Notes: generated by a model not told the origin, from the sequence alone. Positions 36,316 to 43,879 are shown, counted from the stretch's first letter. The stretch: DNA of 64,000 bases from Thermoleophilaceae bacterium (GCA_030446485.1 JAUJNF010000004.1:1-64000), one strand, 5' to 3'. A program made the numbers and translations.

Positions 36316-36921
36316 CTACTTCGGCCCCACCACGCCACACGCGATCCGATCGCCCGAGTCGCCCGTGTCGAGCGTCATCTGGTCCGGCACCTTGGCGGCG
36401 TCCTTCGAGCGGTAGCGATCGGCCGGGATGTTGGCGGAGTTGTCGGGGTCGGCGTGCACCATCACCGCGCTCCCGTCGGAGTCCTGGATGTCGGCCAGGG
36501 TGTAGCCGTCGGTGCTGAAGGTGGTCGTCACGGAGCCGTCCTCCTTCACGAGCAGGGGCGGCATGTCGCCGGAATGCTCACCGTGGTCCTCGGACCCCTT
36601 GGTGTAGTGACCCTCGGCGCTGCCGAACGGCGTCGGCTCTCCCTCCACCACCGCGTCGGGGTCGCAGGTGCCCGTTTCGTGGATGTGGAAGCCGTGAAAG
36701 CCGGGCTCGAGACCCTCGAGCTGCGCGGCCACCCGAACCGCTCCGCCCTCCTCGCTCAGCGTCACCGCCCCGATCTGCGCGCCGTCCGCGCCGGTCAGCT
36801 CGACGTCCATAGCCGGCGGTGGGCTCTGCTGCGCCGCTCCGGTGCCGGTGTTGTTTTCGTCCTCGCCACAGCCGGCGAGCAGCGCGACGACCGTGCCGGC
36901 GATTGCAACTTCGACCCTCAT
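36316..36921 (-). CDS. sodC: Cu-Zn superoxide dismutase lipoprotein
   Basis: A 201-residue secreted lipoprotein (lipobox LLAGC, Cys18). The SOD fold follows: copper ligands in GFHGFHIHETGTC, a bridging/zinc His in EGHYTKGSEDHGEHSGD, and a C-terminal His in MVHADPDNSA. The disulfide pair is in GTC and IACGVVG. It detoxifies superoxide outside the membrane. ATG 36921 has GGGAGGGAAC just upstream. It sits between sufS and sufU, an unusual place that could reflect shared oxidative-stress regulation or insertion. Confidence 0.93.
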   Translation of the reverse strand: MRVEVAIAGTVVALLAGCGEDENNTGTGAAQQSPPPAMDVELTGADGAQIGAVTLSEEGGAVRVAAQLEGLEPGFHGFHIHETGTCDPDAVVEGEPTPFGSAEGHYTKGSEDHGEHSGDMPPLLVKEDGSVTTTFSTDGYTLADIQDSDGSAVMVHADPDNSANIPADRYRSKDAAKVPDQMTLDTGDSGDRIACGVVGPK

Positions 36922-37068
36922 CTGTTCCCTCCCTTGGTCACCCGAGCTCGACCCGGGTGGGCCGCGCCTCCGCCTGTGCGACCCCTTTCTACACGCATTG
37001 GAGCGCCGGCTGCGGCGGAGCGGCCTCCGGTGGGCGGTGAAGCCCTCGAACGAGGCCACTGATAGTGA

Positions 37069-37173
37069 GCCCGGGCCCGAACGATCGAGCTGACGGCGTC
37101 GGTGCGCAGCCTGTTCGCGGACCCCGACGCCGGCAACAACGTCGACACGGTTACGACGCGGGTGGTGCGCTGA
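37069..37173 (+). pseudogene. C-terminal remnant of an unidentified protein
   Basis: A 34-codon frame closed by a stop, directly preceded by in-frame TGA, TAG and TGA, with no start codon. The peptide (LTASVRSLFADPDAGNNVDT) looks like the end of a real secreted repeat-type protein rather than random shadow. The remaining sequence from 36922 to 37237 shows no gene beyond the sodC leader and this remnant. Confidence 0.3.
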
Positions 37174-37237
37174 GCCCAGGGCCGCCGCGACGCGGCGCCC
37201 CGATGCGGTCGAGGCCCGCGGGCGGCCCCTTGGCGGG

Positions 37238-37608
37238 TCAGGCCGACGCGGGACCCGGACTCAGCCGGTCGAGCATGCGCAGCAGCGCCTCCCGCTGAGC
37301 GCGGCTCTACGCCCGCAGGTCCCGCAGCTCGTCGGCGACGGCGCGCAGCGCCGCACCCTGTTCCGACATGAACGCCCGCGCGCTTTTCATCAGGTCCTGC
37401 GTGAAGCGCTCGGACCGCAGGCTCTGCTAGCGGATGAAGATCCGCAGGTCGTCGTGGAGCTCGCGTGAGCGGCGGCTCTCCGCCCGCGACAGGCGCATCT
37501 CCTCCCGAACACCCTCCATGAGCTCGGTGCCGCGGTCCATCAGCTCATTGCCCCGACTCATGTGACGTCGATGCGCTGCAGGAAGTCGGGATCGCTCACT
37601 GAGGCCAT
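37238..37608 (-). pseudogene. coiled-coil protein gene broken by one frameshift and two in-frame TAG codons
   Basis: Minus-strand reading from ATG 37608 gives ASVSDPDFLQRIDV. One lost base (before the ATG at 37561) leads into MSRGNELMDRGTELMEGVRE and a charged helical sequence. Two TAG codons then interrupt the same frame, after DDLRIFIR and after DELRDLRA, yet coding-like sequence (QSLRSERFTQDLM; QREALLRMLDRLSPG) continues to TGA at 37238. Both TAGs could come from CAG (Gln). The intact ancestor would be a soluble coiled-coil protein of about 123 residues of unknown role. Confidence 0.6.
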
Positions 37609-37696
37609 TGTGGTACGCCGGACGCCACGAACGCGTGAAGAGCGCACCGATTCCGGAACGACTATCCCTTCGGCCGGCCGGCTCGACCGCCTGGCA

Positions 37697-38941
37697 CTAC
37701 AGCCCGAACACCGTCCGCGCCTTCGCAAGCGCCTCCACCAGCCGATCGACGTCCTCGCGCGAGTTGTAGACGTGAAAGGAGGCGCGCGCCGTGGCCGGCA
37801 CGCCCATCATCCGCATCAGCGGCTGGGCGCAGTGGTGGCCGGCGCGGATGCACACGCCCTCGCGGTCACACAGGTCGGCGACGTCGTGCGGGTGCATGCC
37901 CTCGAGGGCGAACGACACGACGCCGCCGCGCTGGTCCGGATCGGGTGGGCCGAAGACCCGCAGGCTCTCGATCGTGGGCAGCCGCTCGAGGGCGTAGGCC
38001 GTGAGGTCGCGCTCATGGGCGCGGACGTTCTCCATCCCCAGTCCCGACAGGTAATCGACCGCCGCCCCGAGCCCGACGCCCTCGGCGATCGGCGACGTGC
38101 CGGCCTCGAACTTCCAGGGCAGCTCGTTCCAGGTGGAGGACTCGAAGTCGACGCGCCCGATCATGTCGCCGCCGCCCAGGAACGGGCGCATCTCCTCGAG
38201 CACCGAGCGTCGCCCGTGGAGCACGCCGATGCCGGTGGGCCCGACCGCCTTGTGTCCGGTCCACGCGTAGAAGTCGGCGTCGATCGCGCTCAGGTCGACC
38301 GGCAGCTGGGGCACGGCCTGGGAGCCGTCGACCACCGTGAGCGCGCCGGCGGCCCTAGATCGCGCGACGATGTCCGCCACCGGGTTCAACGTGCCGAGCA
38401 CGTTCGACACGTGCACGACGCTCACGAGCTTCACCCGCCCCTCGGCGAGCACCGAGTCGAGCTCGTCGAGCGACAGCGTCCCCTCCTCGGAAACGCCCAG
38501 ATACCGCAGCCGCGCCCCCGTCTCGTGGCACAGCATCTGCCACGGCACGATGTTCGAGTGGTGCTCCATGTGCGTGATGAGCACCTCGTCGCCGGGACCG
38601 ACGTTCGCGCGGCCCCAGGCGTAGGCCACGAGGTTGATCGCCTCGGTGGCGTTGCGGGTGAAGATCGTGGTGGCGGTCTCCCACCCGCAGAACGCCGCCA
38701 CCCGCTCACGCGCCCCCTCGTAGAGGTCCGTGGCCTCCTGCGCCAGCTCGTAGACGCCGCGGTGGATGTTGGCGTTCGAGCGGCGGTAGTAGTCGTTCAT
38801 GGCCTCGATCACCGCGACCGGCTTCTGCGAGGTGGCCGCGGAGTCGAGGTAGACCATCGGCTTGCCACCACGGGTGAGCCGCTCGAGCACCGGGAAGTCG
38901 GCGCGCACGTCGAGCGCGGGGGTGGCCGTGAGCGGGTTCAT
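37697..38941 (-). CDS. sufS: cysteine desulfurase SufS
   Basis: A 414-residue PLP cysteine desulfurase that supplies sulfur for Fe-S clusters. The PLP lysine is in YAWTGHKAVGPTG. The active-site cysteine is in the short SufS-type loop RAGHHCAQPLM. HMEHHSNIVPWQ and RNATEAINLVA are family segments. ATG 38941 overlaps the sufD stop by 4 bases (ATGA). Confidence 0.95.
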   Translation of the reverse strand: MNPLTATPALDVRADFPVLERLTRGGKPMVYLDSAATSQKPVAVIEAMNDYYRRSNANIHRGVYELAQEATDLYEGARERVAAFCGWETATTIFTRNATEAINLVAYAWGRANVGPGDEVLITHMEHHSNIVPWQMLCHETGARLRYLGVSEEGTLSLDELDSVLAEGRVKLVSVVHVSNVLGTLNPVADIVARSRAAGALTVVDGSQAVPQLPVDLSAIDADFYAWTGHKAVGPTGIGVLHGRRSVLEEMRPFLGGGDMIGRVDFESSTWNELPWKFEAGTSPIAEGVGLGAAVDYLSGLGMENVRAHERDLTAYALERLPTIESLRVFGPPDPDQRGGVVSFALEGMHPHDVADLCDREGVCIRAGHHCAQPLMRMMGVPATARASFHVYNSREDVDRLVEALAKARTVFGL

Positions 38942-40245
38942 CGGCGGGCCGAGTATGCGGCCACCTGGTCCTCGGCGCGAACGAGCTTCGCGGCGATGCG
39001 CTCGCGCACCAGGGTCTCGAGCGACTCGTCGCCGAGGCGCTGCACCACCGGCTCGAAGTAGCCCTCGACGAGCACCCGCACCGCCTCGGCGCGCGGTATG
39101 CCGCGGGCCATCATGAAGAACACCTGGTCCTCGTCGATCTCGCCGACCGTGCCGCCGTGCGAGGCCGACACGCTGTCGGTCTCGACGATCAGCGAGGGGA
39201 TGGCGTCGGCCTTGGCCTTCGCCGACAGCAGCATCGAGTGCGTCTGCAGGTAGGTATGGGTGTTCTGCGCACCCTTGGCGATCTGAATCAACCCCTCGTA
39301 GGAGGCCCGCGAATCGCCCGTCAGCGCGCCCTTCCAAACGGTGTCGCCGGTGGTGTCGCCCTGTTCGTGCAGGTCGGTCGTGAAGAGGTCGAGGTGCTCG
39401 TCGCCCTCGGTGAAGTAGAGGCCGGTGTGGCGCATGTCGGAGCCGCGCTCGGCGCAGACGATGTCAAGCGTCTGCTTGGTGAGGTGGCCGCCGAGGTGGA
39501 TCGGCACCCAGGAGCAGTGCGCGTCGCGGGCGATCTCGACGCGCTTGGTGGAGATGTCGTGCACCTCGCCGCGGCCCCAGTCCTGCAGGTGCGCGAGCTT
39601 CACGTTGGCGCCGGCGCCGACGAACAGCTCGAAAGCGCCGGCGTGGAGCGCCTGACCGTCGATGTCGGGAGCGAGGCCGTACTCGCGCAGCGAGCACTCG
39701 GCCAGCTCGCCCACGACCGCCAGCGTGCGTGCGTACTGCGCGGTGCCCGGCTCGTCGATCAGGTACACCACCTGGAGCGGCTTCTCGACGCGCACGTTGC
39801 GCGGTACGTGCACGAAGGCGCCGCCCGTCCACAGGGCGGCCGTGGCCGCCGCGAACTTGCCCTCCTCGGCGGAGAGGCGCCTGCCGTACCACCGCTCGAC
39901 GAGGTCCCCGTGCTCCTCGACCGCGCGCTCGAGCGAGGTGAGCACGACGCCCTGCGCCGCGAGCGACGGATCGAGGTAGGAGAACACCGAGCTCGCGCCG
40001 CGCTGCACGATCAGTCCGCCGACCTCGTCGAGGTCGACCGCCTGCGCGACGACCCCGGGCAGCTCGTCTAGAGAGGTCACGAAGCCGTGGTGGCGTGGCT
40101 CGAGCTCGTCGAGGCGCAGCTTGCGCAGCGTCGTGGTCCAGAACCCCGACCGCCGCCAGGTGGGCACCGGCTCGCGCTCGTAGACCTCGAGCGCCCCCCG
40201 GCGGGACTCCTCCATGAAGCTCGCCTCCAGGAAGCTAGGCCGCAC
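38938..40245 (-). CDS. sufD: Fe-S cluster assembly protein SufD
   Basis: A 435-residue SufB/SufD-family beta-helix protein, the partner of SufB and SufC. Typical segments are TGGAFVHVPRNVRVEKPLQ, DWGRGEVHDISTKRVEI, DMRHTGLYF and AKADAIPSLIVETDSVSASH, with the terminal RGIPRAEAVRVLVEGYFEPV. It overlaps sufC by 11 bases and sufS by 4. Confidence 0.94.
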   Translation of the reverse strand: MRPSFLEASFMEESRRGALEVYEREPVPTWRRSGFWTTTLRKLRLDELEPRHHGFVTSLDELPGVVAQAVDLDEVGGLIVQRGASSVFSYLDPSLAAQGVVLTSLERAVEEHGDLVERWYGRRLSAEEGKFAAATAALWTGGAFVHVPRNVRVEKPLQVVYLIDEPGTAQYARTLAVVGELAECSLREYGLAPDIDGQALHAGAFELFVGAGANVKLAHLQDWGRGEVHDISTKRVEIARDAHCSWVPIHLGGHLTKQTLDIVCAERGSDMRHTGLYFTEGDEHLDLFTTDLHEQGDTTGDTVWKGALTGDSRASYEGLIQIAKGAQNTHTYLQTHSMLLSAKAKADAIPSLIVETDSVSASHGGTVGEIDEDQVFFMMARGIPRAEAVRVLVEGYFEPVVQRLGDESLETLVRERIAAKLVRAEDQVAAYSARR

Positions 40246-40990
40246 CGCTCGCCTCCACCTGCTCCCGCACGAAGTCGTAGCCCTTGTCCTCGAGCTCGTC
40301 GGCGAGCTCCGCGCCGCCCTCGCGGACGATCCGTCCCTCGAGCATGATGTGCACGAACTCGGGCCGGATGTAGCCGAGGATGCGCGTGTAGTGGGTGATG
40401 ATCAACGTGCCCATGTCCGGGCCCTGGAGCGCGTTCACGCCCTCGGAGACAATGCGCAGCGCGTCGATGTCGAGTCCCGAGTCGGTCTCGTCGAGCACCG
40501 CGATCTGGGGCTTGAGCATGGCGAGCTGCAGGATCTCGGCGCGCTTCTTCTCACCACCGGAGAAGCCCTCGTTGAGGTAGCGCTTGCTGAACTCCGGGTC
40601 GATCCGCAGGAGCTCCATGTTGCGCCGCATGAGCTGACCGAAGTCCTTGATCTTGATGGCCTCGTCACGGCCGGCGTTCACCGCCATGCGCAGGAAGTTG
40701 GCGACCGAGACGCCAGGGATGGTGGCCGGGTACTGGAACGCCAGGAAGAGCCCCGCGCGGGCCCGCTCGTCGGGCTCCGCCTCGGTGAGGTCCTCCCCGT
40801 TCAGGAGCACCTGCCCCTCGGTGACCTCGTAGGTGGGGTTGCCCATGATCGTGTTGGCGAGGGTCGACTTGCCGGAGCCGTTCGGCCCCATCAGAGCGTG
40901 CACCTCGCCCTTCTCGACCTTGAGGTTCACGCCGCGGAGGATCTCCCGGTCCTCGGTGCGAACGTGCAGGTTGCGTATCTCGAGGCCCAT
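40235..40990 (-). CDS. sufC: Fe-S cluster assembly ATPase SufC
   Basis: A 251-residue ABC-type ATPase of the soluble SufBCD complex. Walker A is MGPNGSGKSTL, the Q-loop is FLAFQYP, the signature FSGGEKKRAEILQ has the SufC-specific GGEKKR form, and Walker B is IAVLDETDSGLD. It drives conformational change in SufB-SufD during cluster assembly. It follows the Rrf2 regulator gene across a 164-base gap with two palindromes. Confidence 0.96.
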   Translation of the reverse strand: MGLEIRNLHVRTEDREILRGVNLKVEKGEVHALMGPNGSGKSTLANTIMGNPTYEVTEGQVLLNGEDLTEAEPDERARAGLFLAFQYPATIPGVSVANFLRMAVNAGRDEAIKIKDFGQLMRRNMELLRIDPEFSKRYLNEGFSGGEKKRAEILQLAMLKPQIAVLDETDSGLDIDALRIVSEGVNALQGPDMGTLIITHYTRILGYIRPEFVHIMLEGRIVREGGAELADELEDKGYDFVREQVEASGAA

Positions 40991-41012
40991 CAGATGGTTG
41001 GCTCCGAATCAA

Positions 41013-41030
41013 CGTGCCCTCGAGGGCACG
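41013..41030. promoter_or_regulatory. 18-bp perfect palindrome upstream of sufC
   Basis: CGTGCCCTC/GAGGGCACG is perfectly symmetric and lies 23-40 bases before the sufC start. It could be a protein-binding site controlling sufC or a hairpin ending rrf2 transcription. Confidence 0.45.
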
Positions 41031-41063
41031 CCAGACCAAGCTGGGCGCCGGACGGGTCCGAAG

Positions 41064-41082
41064 CAGGTGGCAGCGCCACCTG
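41064..41082. promoter_or_regulatory. inverted repeat between rrf2 and sufC
   Basis: Eight-base arms CAGGTGGC and GCCACCTG surround AGC. Together with the palindrome at 41013 it occupies the rrf2-sufC gap. Hairpin or operator; undecided. Confidence 0.4.
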
Positions 41083-41154
41083 TGAGGGCGCGGGTGGCGA
41101 TCCAGCGCCGGTATGGCGGGTCATCCGTGGGTGCGTTGATGAGGATTCAGCCAT

Positions 41155-41601
41155 CTAAGCGGCCACCCTTCTCCCGGCGGGTCGAGCCAGGTCTTGAAGT
41201 GTCGTGTCCTCGAGCGTGCGCACGATCGAGCCCTGCACGCGCGCCCACAGGAGCTTGGTGGGGCACGGGGCGGCGCCGCCGGTCTCGCGCGAGCACACGA
41301 GGTCCCCGTCGGCGTCGGCGCTGATGCACTCGATGGGGGCGATGTCGCCCTCGAGCGCTCGCACCACCTCCGCCATGGTGATCGCCTCGGCGGGGCGGGA
41401 GAGGCTGTAGCCGCCGTGCGCGCCACGCCGGCTGTCCACGAGCTCGGCCCTGCGCAGCCGCTGCGCAAGGTGCTCGAGGTAGGCGAGCGGTAGGCCCTCG
41501 GCTTCGGCGATCGATCCGAGGGACACGGGGCCGGTGCTGTCGGTGGCGGCCAGGTGCGTCATCACACGGATGCCGTACTCGGCTTTGGTCGAGAAGATCA
41601 T
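41155..41601 (-). CDS. Rrf2-family Fe-S-sensing transcriptional regulator (SufR/IscR-like)
   Basis: A 148-residue Rrf2 regulator: winged-helix N-terminus IFSTKAEYGIRVMTHLA, wing GAHGGYSLSRP, dimer helix, and three cysteines (Cys92, Cys103, Cys113) spaced like the Fe-S ligands of IscR/SufR. It probably represses or activates the adjacent suf genes according to cluster status. ATG 41601 is preferred to a longer frame whose extra N-terminus is not family-like. An inverted repeat 10 bases upstream suggests autoregulation. Confidence 0.92.
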   Translation of the reverse strand: MIFSTKAEYGIRVMTHLAATDSTGPVSLGSIAEAEGLPLAYLEHLAQRLRRAELVDSRRGAHGGYSLSRPAEAITMAEVVRALEGDIAPIECISADADGDLVCSRETGGAAPCPTKLLWARVQGSIVRTLEDTTLQDLARPAGRRVAA

Positions 41602-41611
41602 GGGGTCAATA

Positions 41612-41628
41612 CCTACCTGTGGGGTAGG
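41612..41628. promoter_or_regulatory. candidate Rrf2/SufR operator upstream of the regulator gene
   Basis: CCTACC (41612-41617), a 5-base spacer and GGTAGG (41623-41628) form a dyad flanked by AT-rich bases. It ends 10 bases before the rrf2 ATG. Rrf2 regulators bind dyads of this size, commonly in their own promoters, so this is the best candidate site in the SUF locus. Confidence 0.55.
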
Positions 41629-41707
41629 ATAACCGTTGGCGTGAGACGACCGCGCGGGTGCCCCCCGCCATGGGGGCCAAAGTGCACGCGCGTCGCGGAG
41701 CGCACCG

Positions 41708-42334
41708 TCAGCCGCGCTCGACCTCGCGTACGTCATGGGCGATTCGCTCGGGCGTGGCCTGGTCGATCGGGAACGACACTCGCTGGAAGCCCTCGGAATC
41801 CACCACCACGATCCGCGCCTGGTGCTCGGCGCCGTCGATCTGCGCCTGGATCGCGAAGCCCCTCCACACCGGCTCGAGCTGCTCCTGCGAGCCCACCAGG
41901 AAGTCCAGGCGGCCGGTCATCCGCTGCTCGAGCACGAACTCGCGTGCGGACTCGACCGTGTCGCGCGGAGGGTCGACGGCGATGGCTATGGCCGGCACGT
42001 CACGCCCGAGCTCGTCCAGGGCGCCCTTGATCTGCTGGGCCTGCGGGGGACAGGTCTCGTCGCAGTTCGTGTAGAGGAAGGTGACGAGGACCGGCCGGCC
42101 GCGCAGTGAGCGCATGGCCACCCGCTCGCCGTCCTGGTTCTGCAGAGAGAAGTCGGGCGCGCGAACACCGTCGGGCAGCTCAGAGCCCTCGAAGCGCAGC
42201 CGCGGCTGGTCGCCGACCGGTTGGGCCACCGCCTGACCCTCGCTCGAGCCGCGCTTGCCCAACAGGCCGACGGTGATGCCGGCCACGGACAGCACCCCAA
42301 GCACCGCGAGGACGATGACCAGGCGCGGGTTCAC
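41708..42334 (-). CDS. SCO1/SenC-family copper chaperone
   Basis: About 208 residues from GTG 42334. An N-terminal membrane anchor (RLVIVLAVLGVLSVAGITVGL) is followed by a thioredoxin-like domain. The copper ligands are the Cys pair in TNCDETCPP and a His in DGAEHQARIVVVD. It delivers copper to cytochrome oxidase or acts in redox maintenance. No cox genes are in the window. The frame remains open upstream to 42535, but only the GTG puts the anchor at the N-terminus. Confidence 0.9.
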   Translation of the reverse strand: MNPRLVIVLAVLGVLSVAGITVGLLGKRGSSEGQAVAQPVGDQPRLRFEGSELPDGVRAPDFSLQNQDGERVAMRSLRGRPVLVTFLYTNCDETCPPQAQQIKGALDELGRDVPAIAIAVDPPRDTVESAREFVLEQRMTGRLDFLVGSQEQLEPVWRGFAIQAQIDGAEHQARIVVVDSEGFQRVSFPIDQATPERIAHDVREVERG

Positions 42335-42478
42335 TCCGCTCAAGGTTATCCACGCCCGTGTGGCAAAGATGGGGTGCCGACCCCATACCGCTTCCGGCCC
42401 CCACGCCCGATACTTCTGTACGCAGAGCGCGGTGCCCTGAGCCAGCATCGCCCACAACCGCACAGTGTCTTGGGTCTG

Positions 42479-42516
42479 AAGCCGGGGCGTCCTCAGGGGC
42501 GCCCCGGCTTTCTTTC
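42479..42516 (+). terminator. intrinsic terminator with no plus-strand gene upstream
   Basis: An 11-bp GC-rich stem (AAGCCGGGGCG / CGCCCCGGCTT) with a 10-base loop is followed by TTCTTTC. It reads as a plus-strand terminator, but the genes before it are on the minus strand. It therefore implies a short plus-strand transcript or moeZ leader starting after about 42335. The sequence before it matches no riboswitch I know. Confidence 0.65.
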
Positions 42517-42545
42517 GTGGTCCTCCTGCGACCAAACGGCGTAGC

Positions 42546-42551
42546 TACACT
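42546..42551 (+). promoter_or_regulatory. candidate -10 box for the moeZ-cysO-cysM genes
   Basis: TACACT lies about 40 bases before the moeZ ATG and downstream of the terminator. No good -35 hexamer is seen. AAGGAG at 42579-42584 is a strong ribosome-binding site for the ATG at 42592. Confidence 0.4.
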
Positions 42552-42591
42552 GCTAACTCCTGATACCCGCCCGCCTTTAAGGAGTTTTGCC

Positions 42592-43779
42592 ATGCCGAGT
42601 GGCGCCGAGCTCATTCGCTCCGTCAAGGAGCAGATCAGAGAGATCGACCCGAAGGACGTGCGCGAGGGCCAGAGCAGGAACGGGTCGGGGCCGGTCGTCG
42701 TGGACGTGCGCGAGCAGAACGAGTTCGAGGAGGCGCACCTGCCCGGAGCGGTGCACGTCCCCCGCGGGTTCCTGGAGTCACGCATCGAGGGCGCCGCTCC
42801 GGACAAGTCGCGCGAGGTGATCCTCTACTGCGCGTCGGGCAACCGCTCGGCCCTTGCCGCCCACACGCTCCAGTCGCTGCTCGGCTACGAGAACGTCTCG
42901 TCGATGACCGGCGGCATCACCCTGTGGAAGGACCGGGGGTTCGAGGTCGAGGTTCCGCGCGCGCTGAGCGCGGAGCAGCGCACCCGCTACTCGCGCCACG
43001 TGCTGATCCCGGAGATCGGGCTCGAGGGCCAGCTCAAGCTGCTCGACGCGAAGGTGCTGCTGTTGGGTGCCGGCGGCCTCGGCTCGCCGATCGCGCTGTA
43101 TCTGGCCGCCGCCGGCGTCGGCACGCTCGGCCTGGTCGACGACGACGTCGTGGACCTCTCCAACCTCCAGCGGCAGGTGGCCCACACCACCGACCGCATC
43201 GGCGTGGCCAAGGTCGACTCGGCCGAGCAGTCGATCCGCGAGCTCAACCCGGACGTCGAGGTGGTCAAGTACCAGACGCGGCTAGACGCCTCCAACATCA
43301 TGGAGATCATCGAGGGCTACGACGTGATCGTCGACGGCGTCGACAACTTCCCCACCCGCTACCTCCTGAACGACGCGTCGGTGCGGCTGCAGATCCCGGT
43401 GGTGTCGGCCTCGATCCTCGGCTTCGACGGTCAGCTCTCGGTGTTCAAGCCCTACGACGGACCGTGCTACCGCTGCCTCTACCCGACGCCCCCGCCGGCC
43501 GAGCTGGCGCCCTCGTGCGGTGCCAACGGGGTGCTCGGCGTGCTGCCGGGAACCATGGGGCTGCTGCAGGCCACCGAGGTGATCAAGCTGGTGGTGGGCG
43601 CCGGCGAGCCCCTGATCGGTCGCCTGCTCCTGTATGACGCGCTGGCCGCCGAGTTCACCGAGCTGAAGGTGCGGCGCGATCCGGAGTGCCCGGTGTGCTC
43701 GCGGGATCCGGGGTCGATCTCCGACGAGGAGATGGGGGTCTTTCCTGACTACGAAGCCTTCTGCGCCGCGGCGGGCTGA
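42592..43779 (+). CDS. MoeZ/ThiF-type sulfur-carrier adenylyltransferase with N-terminal rhodanese domain
   Basis: A 395-residue fusion. Residues 1-125 are a rhodanese domain (VVVDVREQNEFEEAHLPGAVH; active-site Cys80 in YCASGNRS). The rest is an E1-like adenylyltransferase: RYSRHVLIPEIG, the nucleotide loop LLGAGGLGSPIALYL, LSNLQRQVAH, zinc Cys pairs in CYRCLYP and CPVCSRD, and SCGANGVLG. It would adenylate the CysO C-terminus and add sulfur. In mycobacterial MoeZ the rhodanese domain is C-terminal; here the order is reversed. Its stop lies within structured element E2. Confidence 0.9.
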   Translation: MPSGAELIRSVKEQIREIDPKDVREGQSRNGSGPVVVDVREQNEFEEAHLPGAVHVPRGFLESRIEGAAPDKSREVILYCASGNRSALAAHTLQSLLGYENVSSMTGGITLWKDRGFEVEVPRALSAEQRTRYSRHVLIPEIGLEGQLKLLDAKVLLLGAGGLGSPIALYLAAAGVGTLGLVDDDVVDLSNLQRQVAHTTDRIGVAKVDSAEQSIRELNPDVEVVKYQTRLDASNIMEIIEGYDVIVDGVDNFPTRYLLNDASVRLQIPVVSASILGFDGQLSVFKPYDGPCYRCLYPTPPPAELAPSCGANGVLGVLPGTMGLLQATEVIKLVVGAGEPLIGRLLLYDALAAEFTELKVRRDPECPVCSRDPGSISDEEMGVFPDYEAFCAAAG

Positions 43780-43879
43780 GAGTCCTGCAAAGCGGCGGAT
43801 ACGGGGGTCATCGGTCGCTCGCGTGCGTTCGCACGCGTCGCTCCCTGCTTCCCCCGTCTCCTTGCTTTCCGGACTCTCA
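43777..43879 (+). ncRNA. structured element E2 (covarying partner of E1 at 21452)
   Basis: A 103-base hairpin starting in the moeZ stop codon. Outer arms TGAGAGTCC and GGACTCTCA pair over 9 bp. Inside, GGA/TCC, a T-C mismatch, then ACGGGGG/CCCCCGT pair. The internal loop has GGTCATCGG (43806-43814) opposite CCTGCT (43844-43849). The apical stem is CGCGTGCG-TTCG-CACGCG. GGTCATCGG sits at offset 30 in both E1 and E2. Stem bases differ but pairing is kept, including the mismatch position. Possibly a processed 3' end, attenuator or small RNA between moeZ and cysO. Confidence 0.6.

Noticed and set aside
37065-37298. A 77-codon plus-strand ORF beside the decayed gene
   Set aside because: Pro/Gly/Arg-rich low-complexity composition without a ribosome-binding site. 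It overlaps the better-supported pseudogene and remnant.
42335-42516. Known riboswitch or SRP/6S RNA before moeZ
   Set aside because: I compared by eye with SAM, cobalamin, SAH, 4.5S and 6C consensus features and saw none. Only the terminator is supported.
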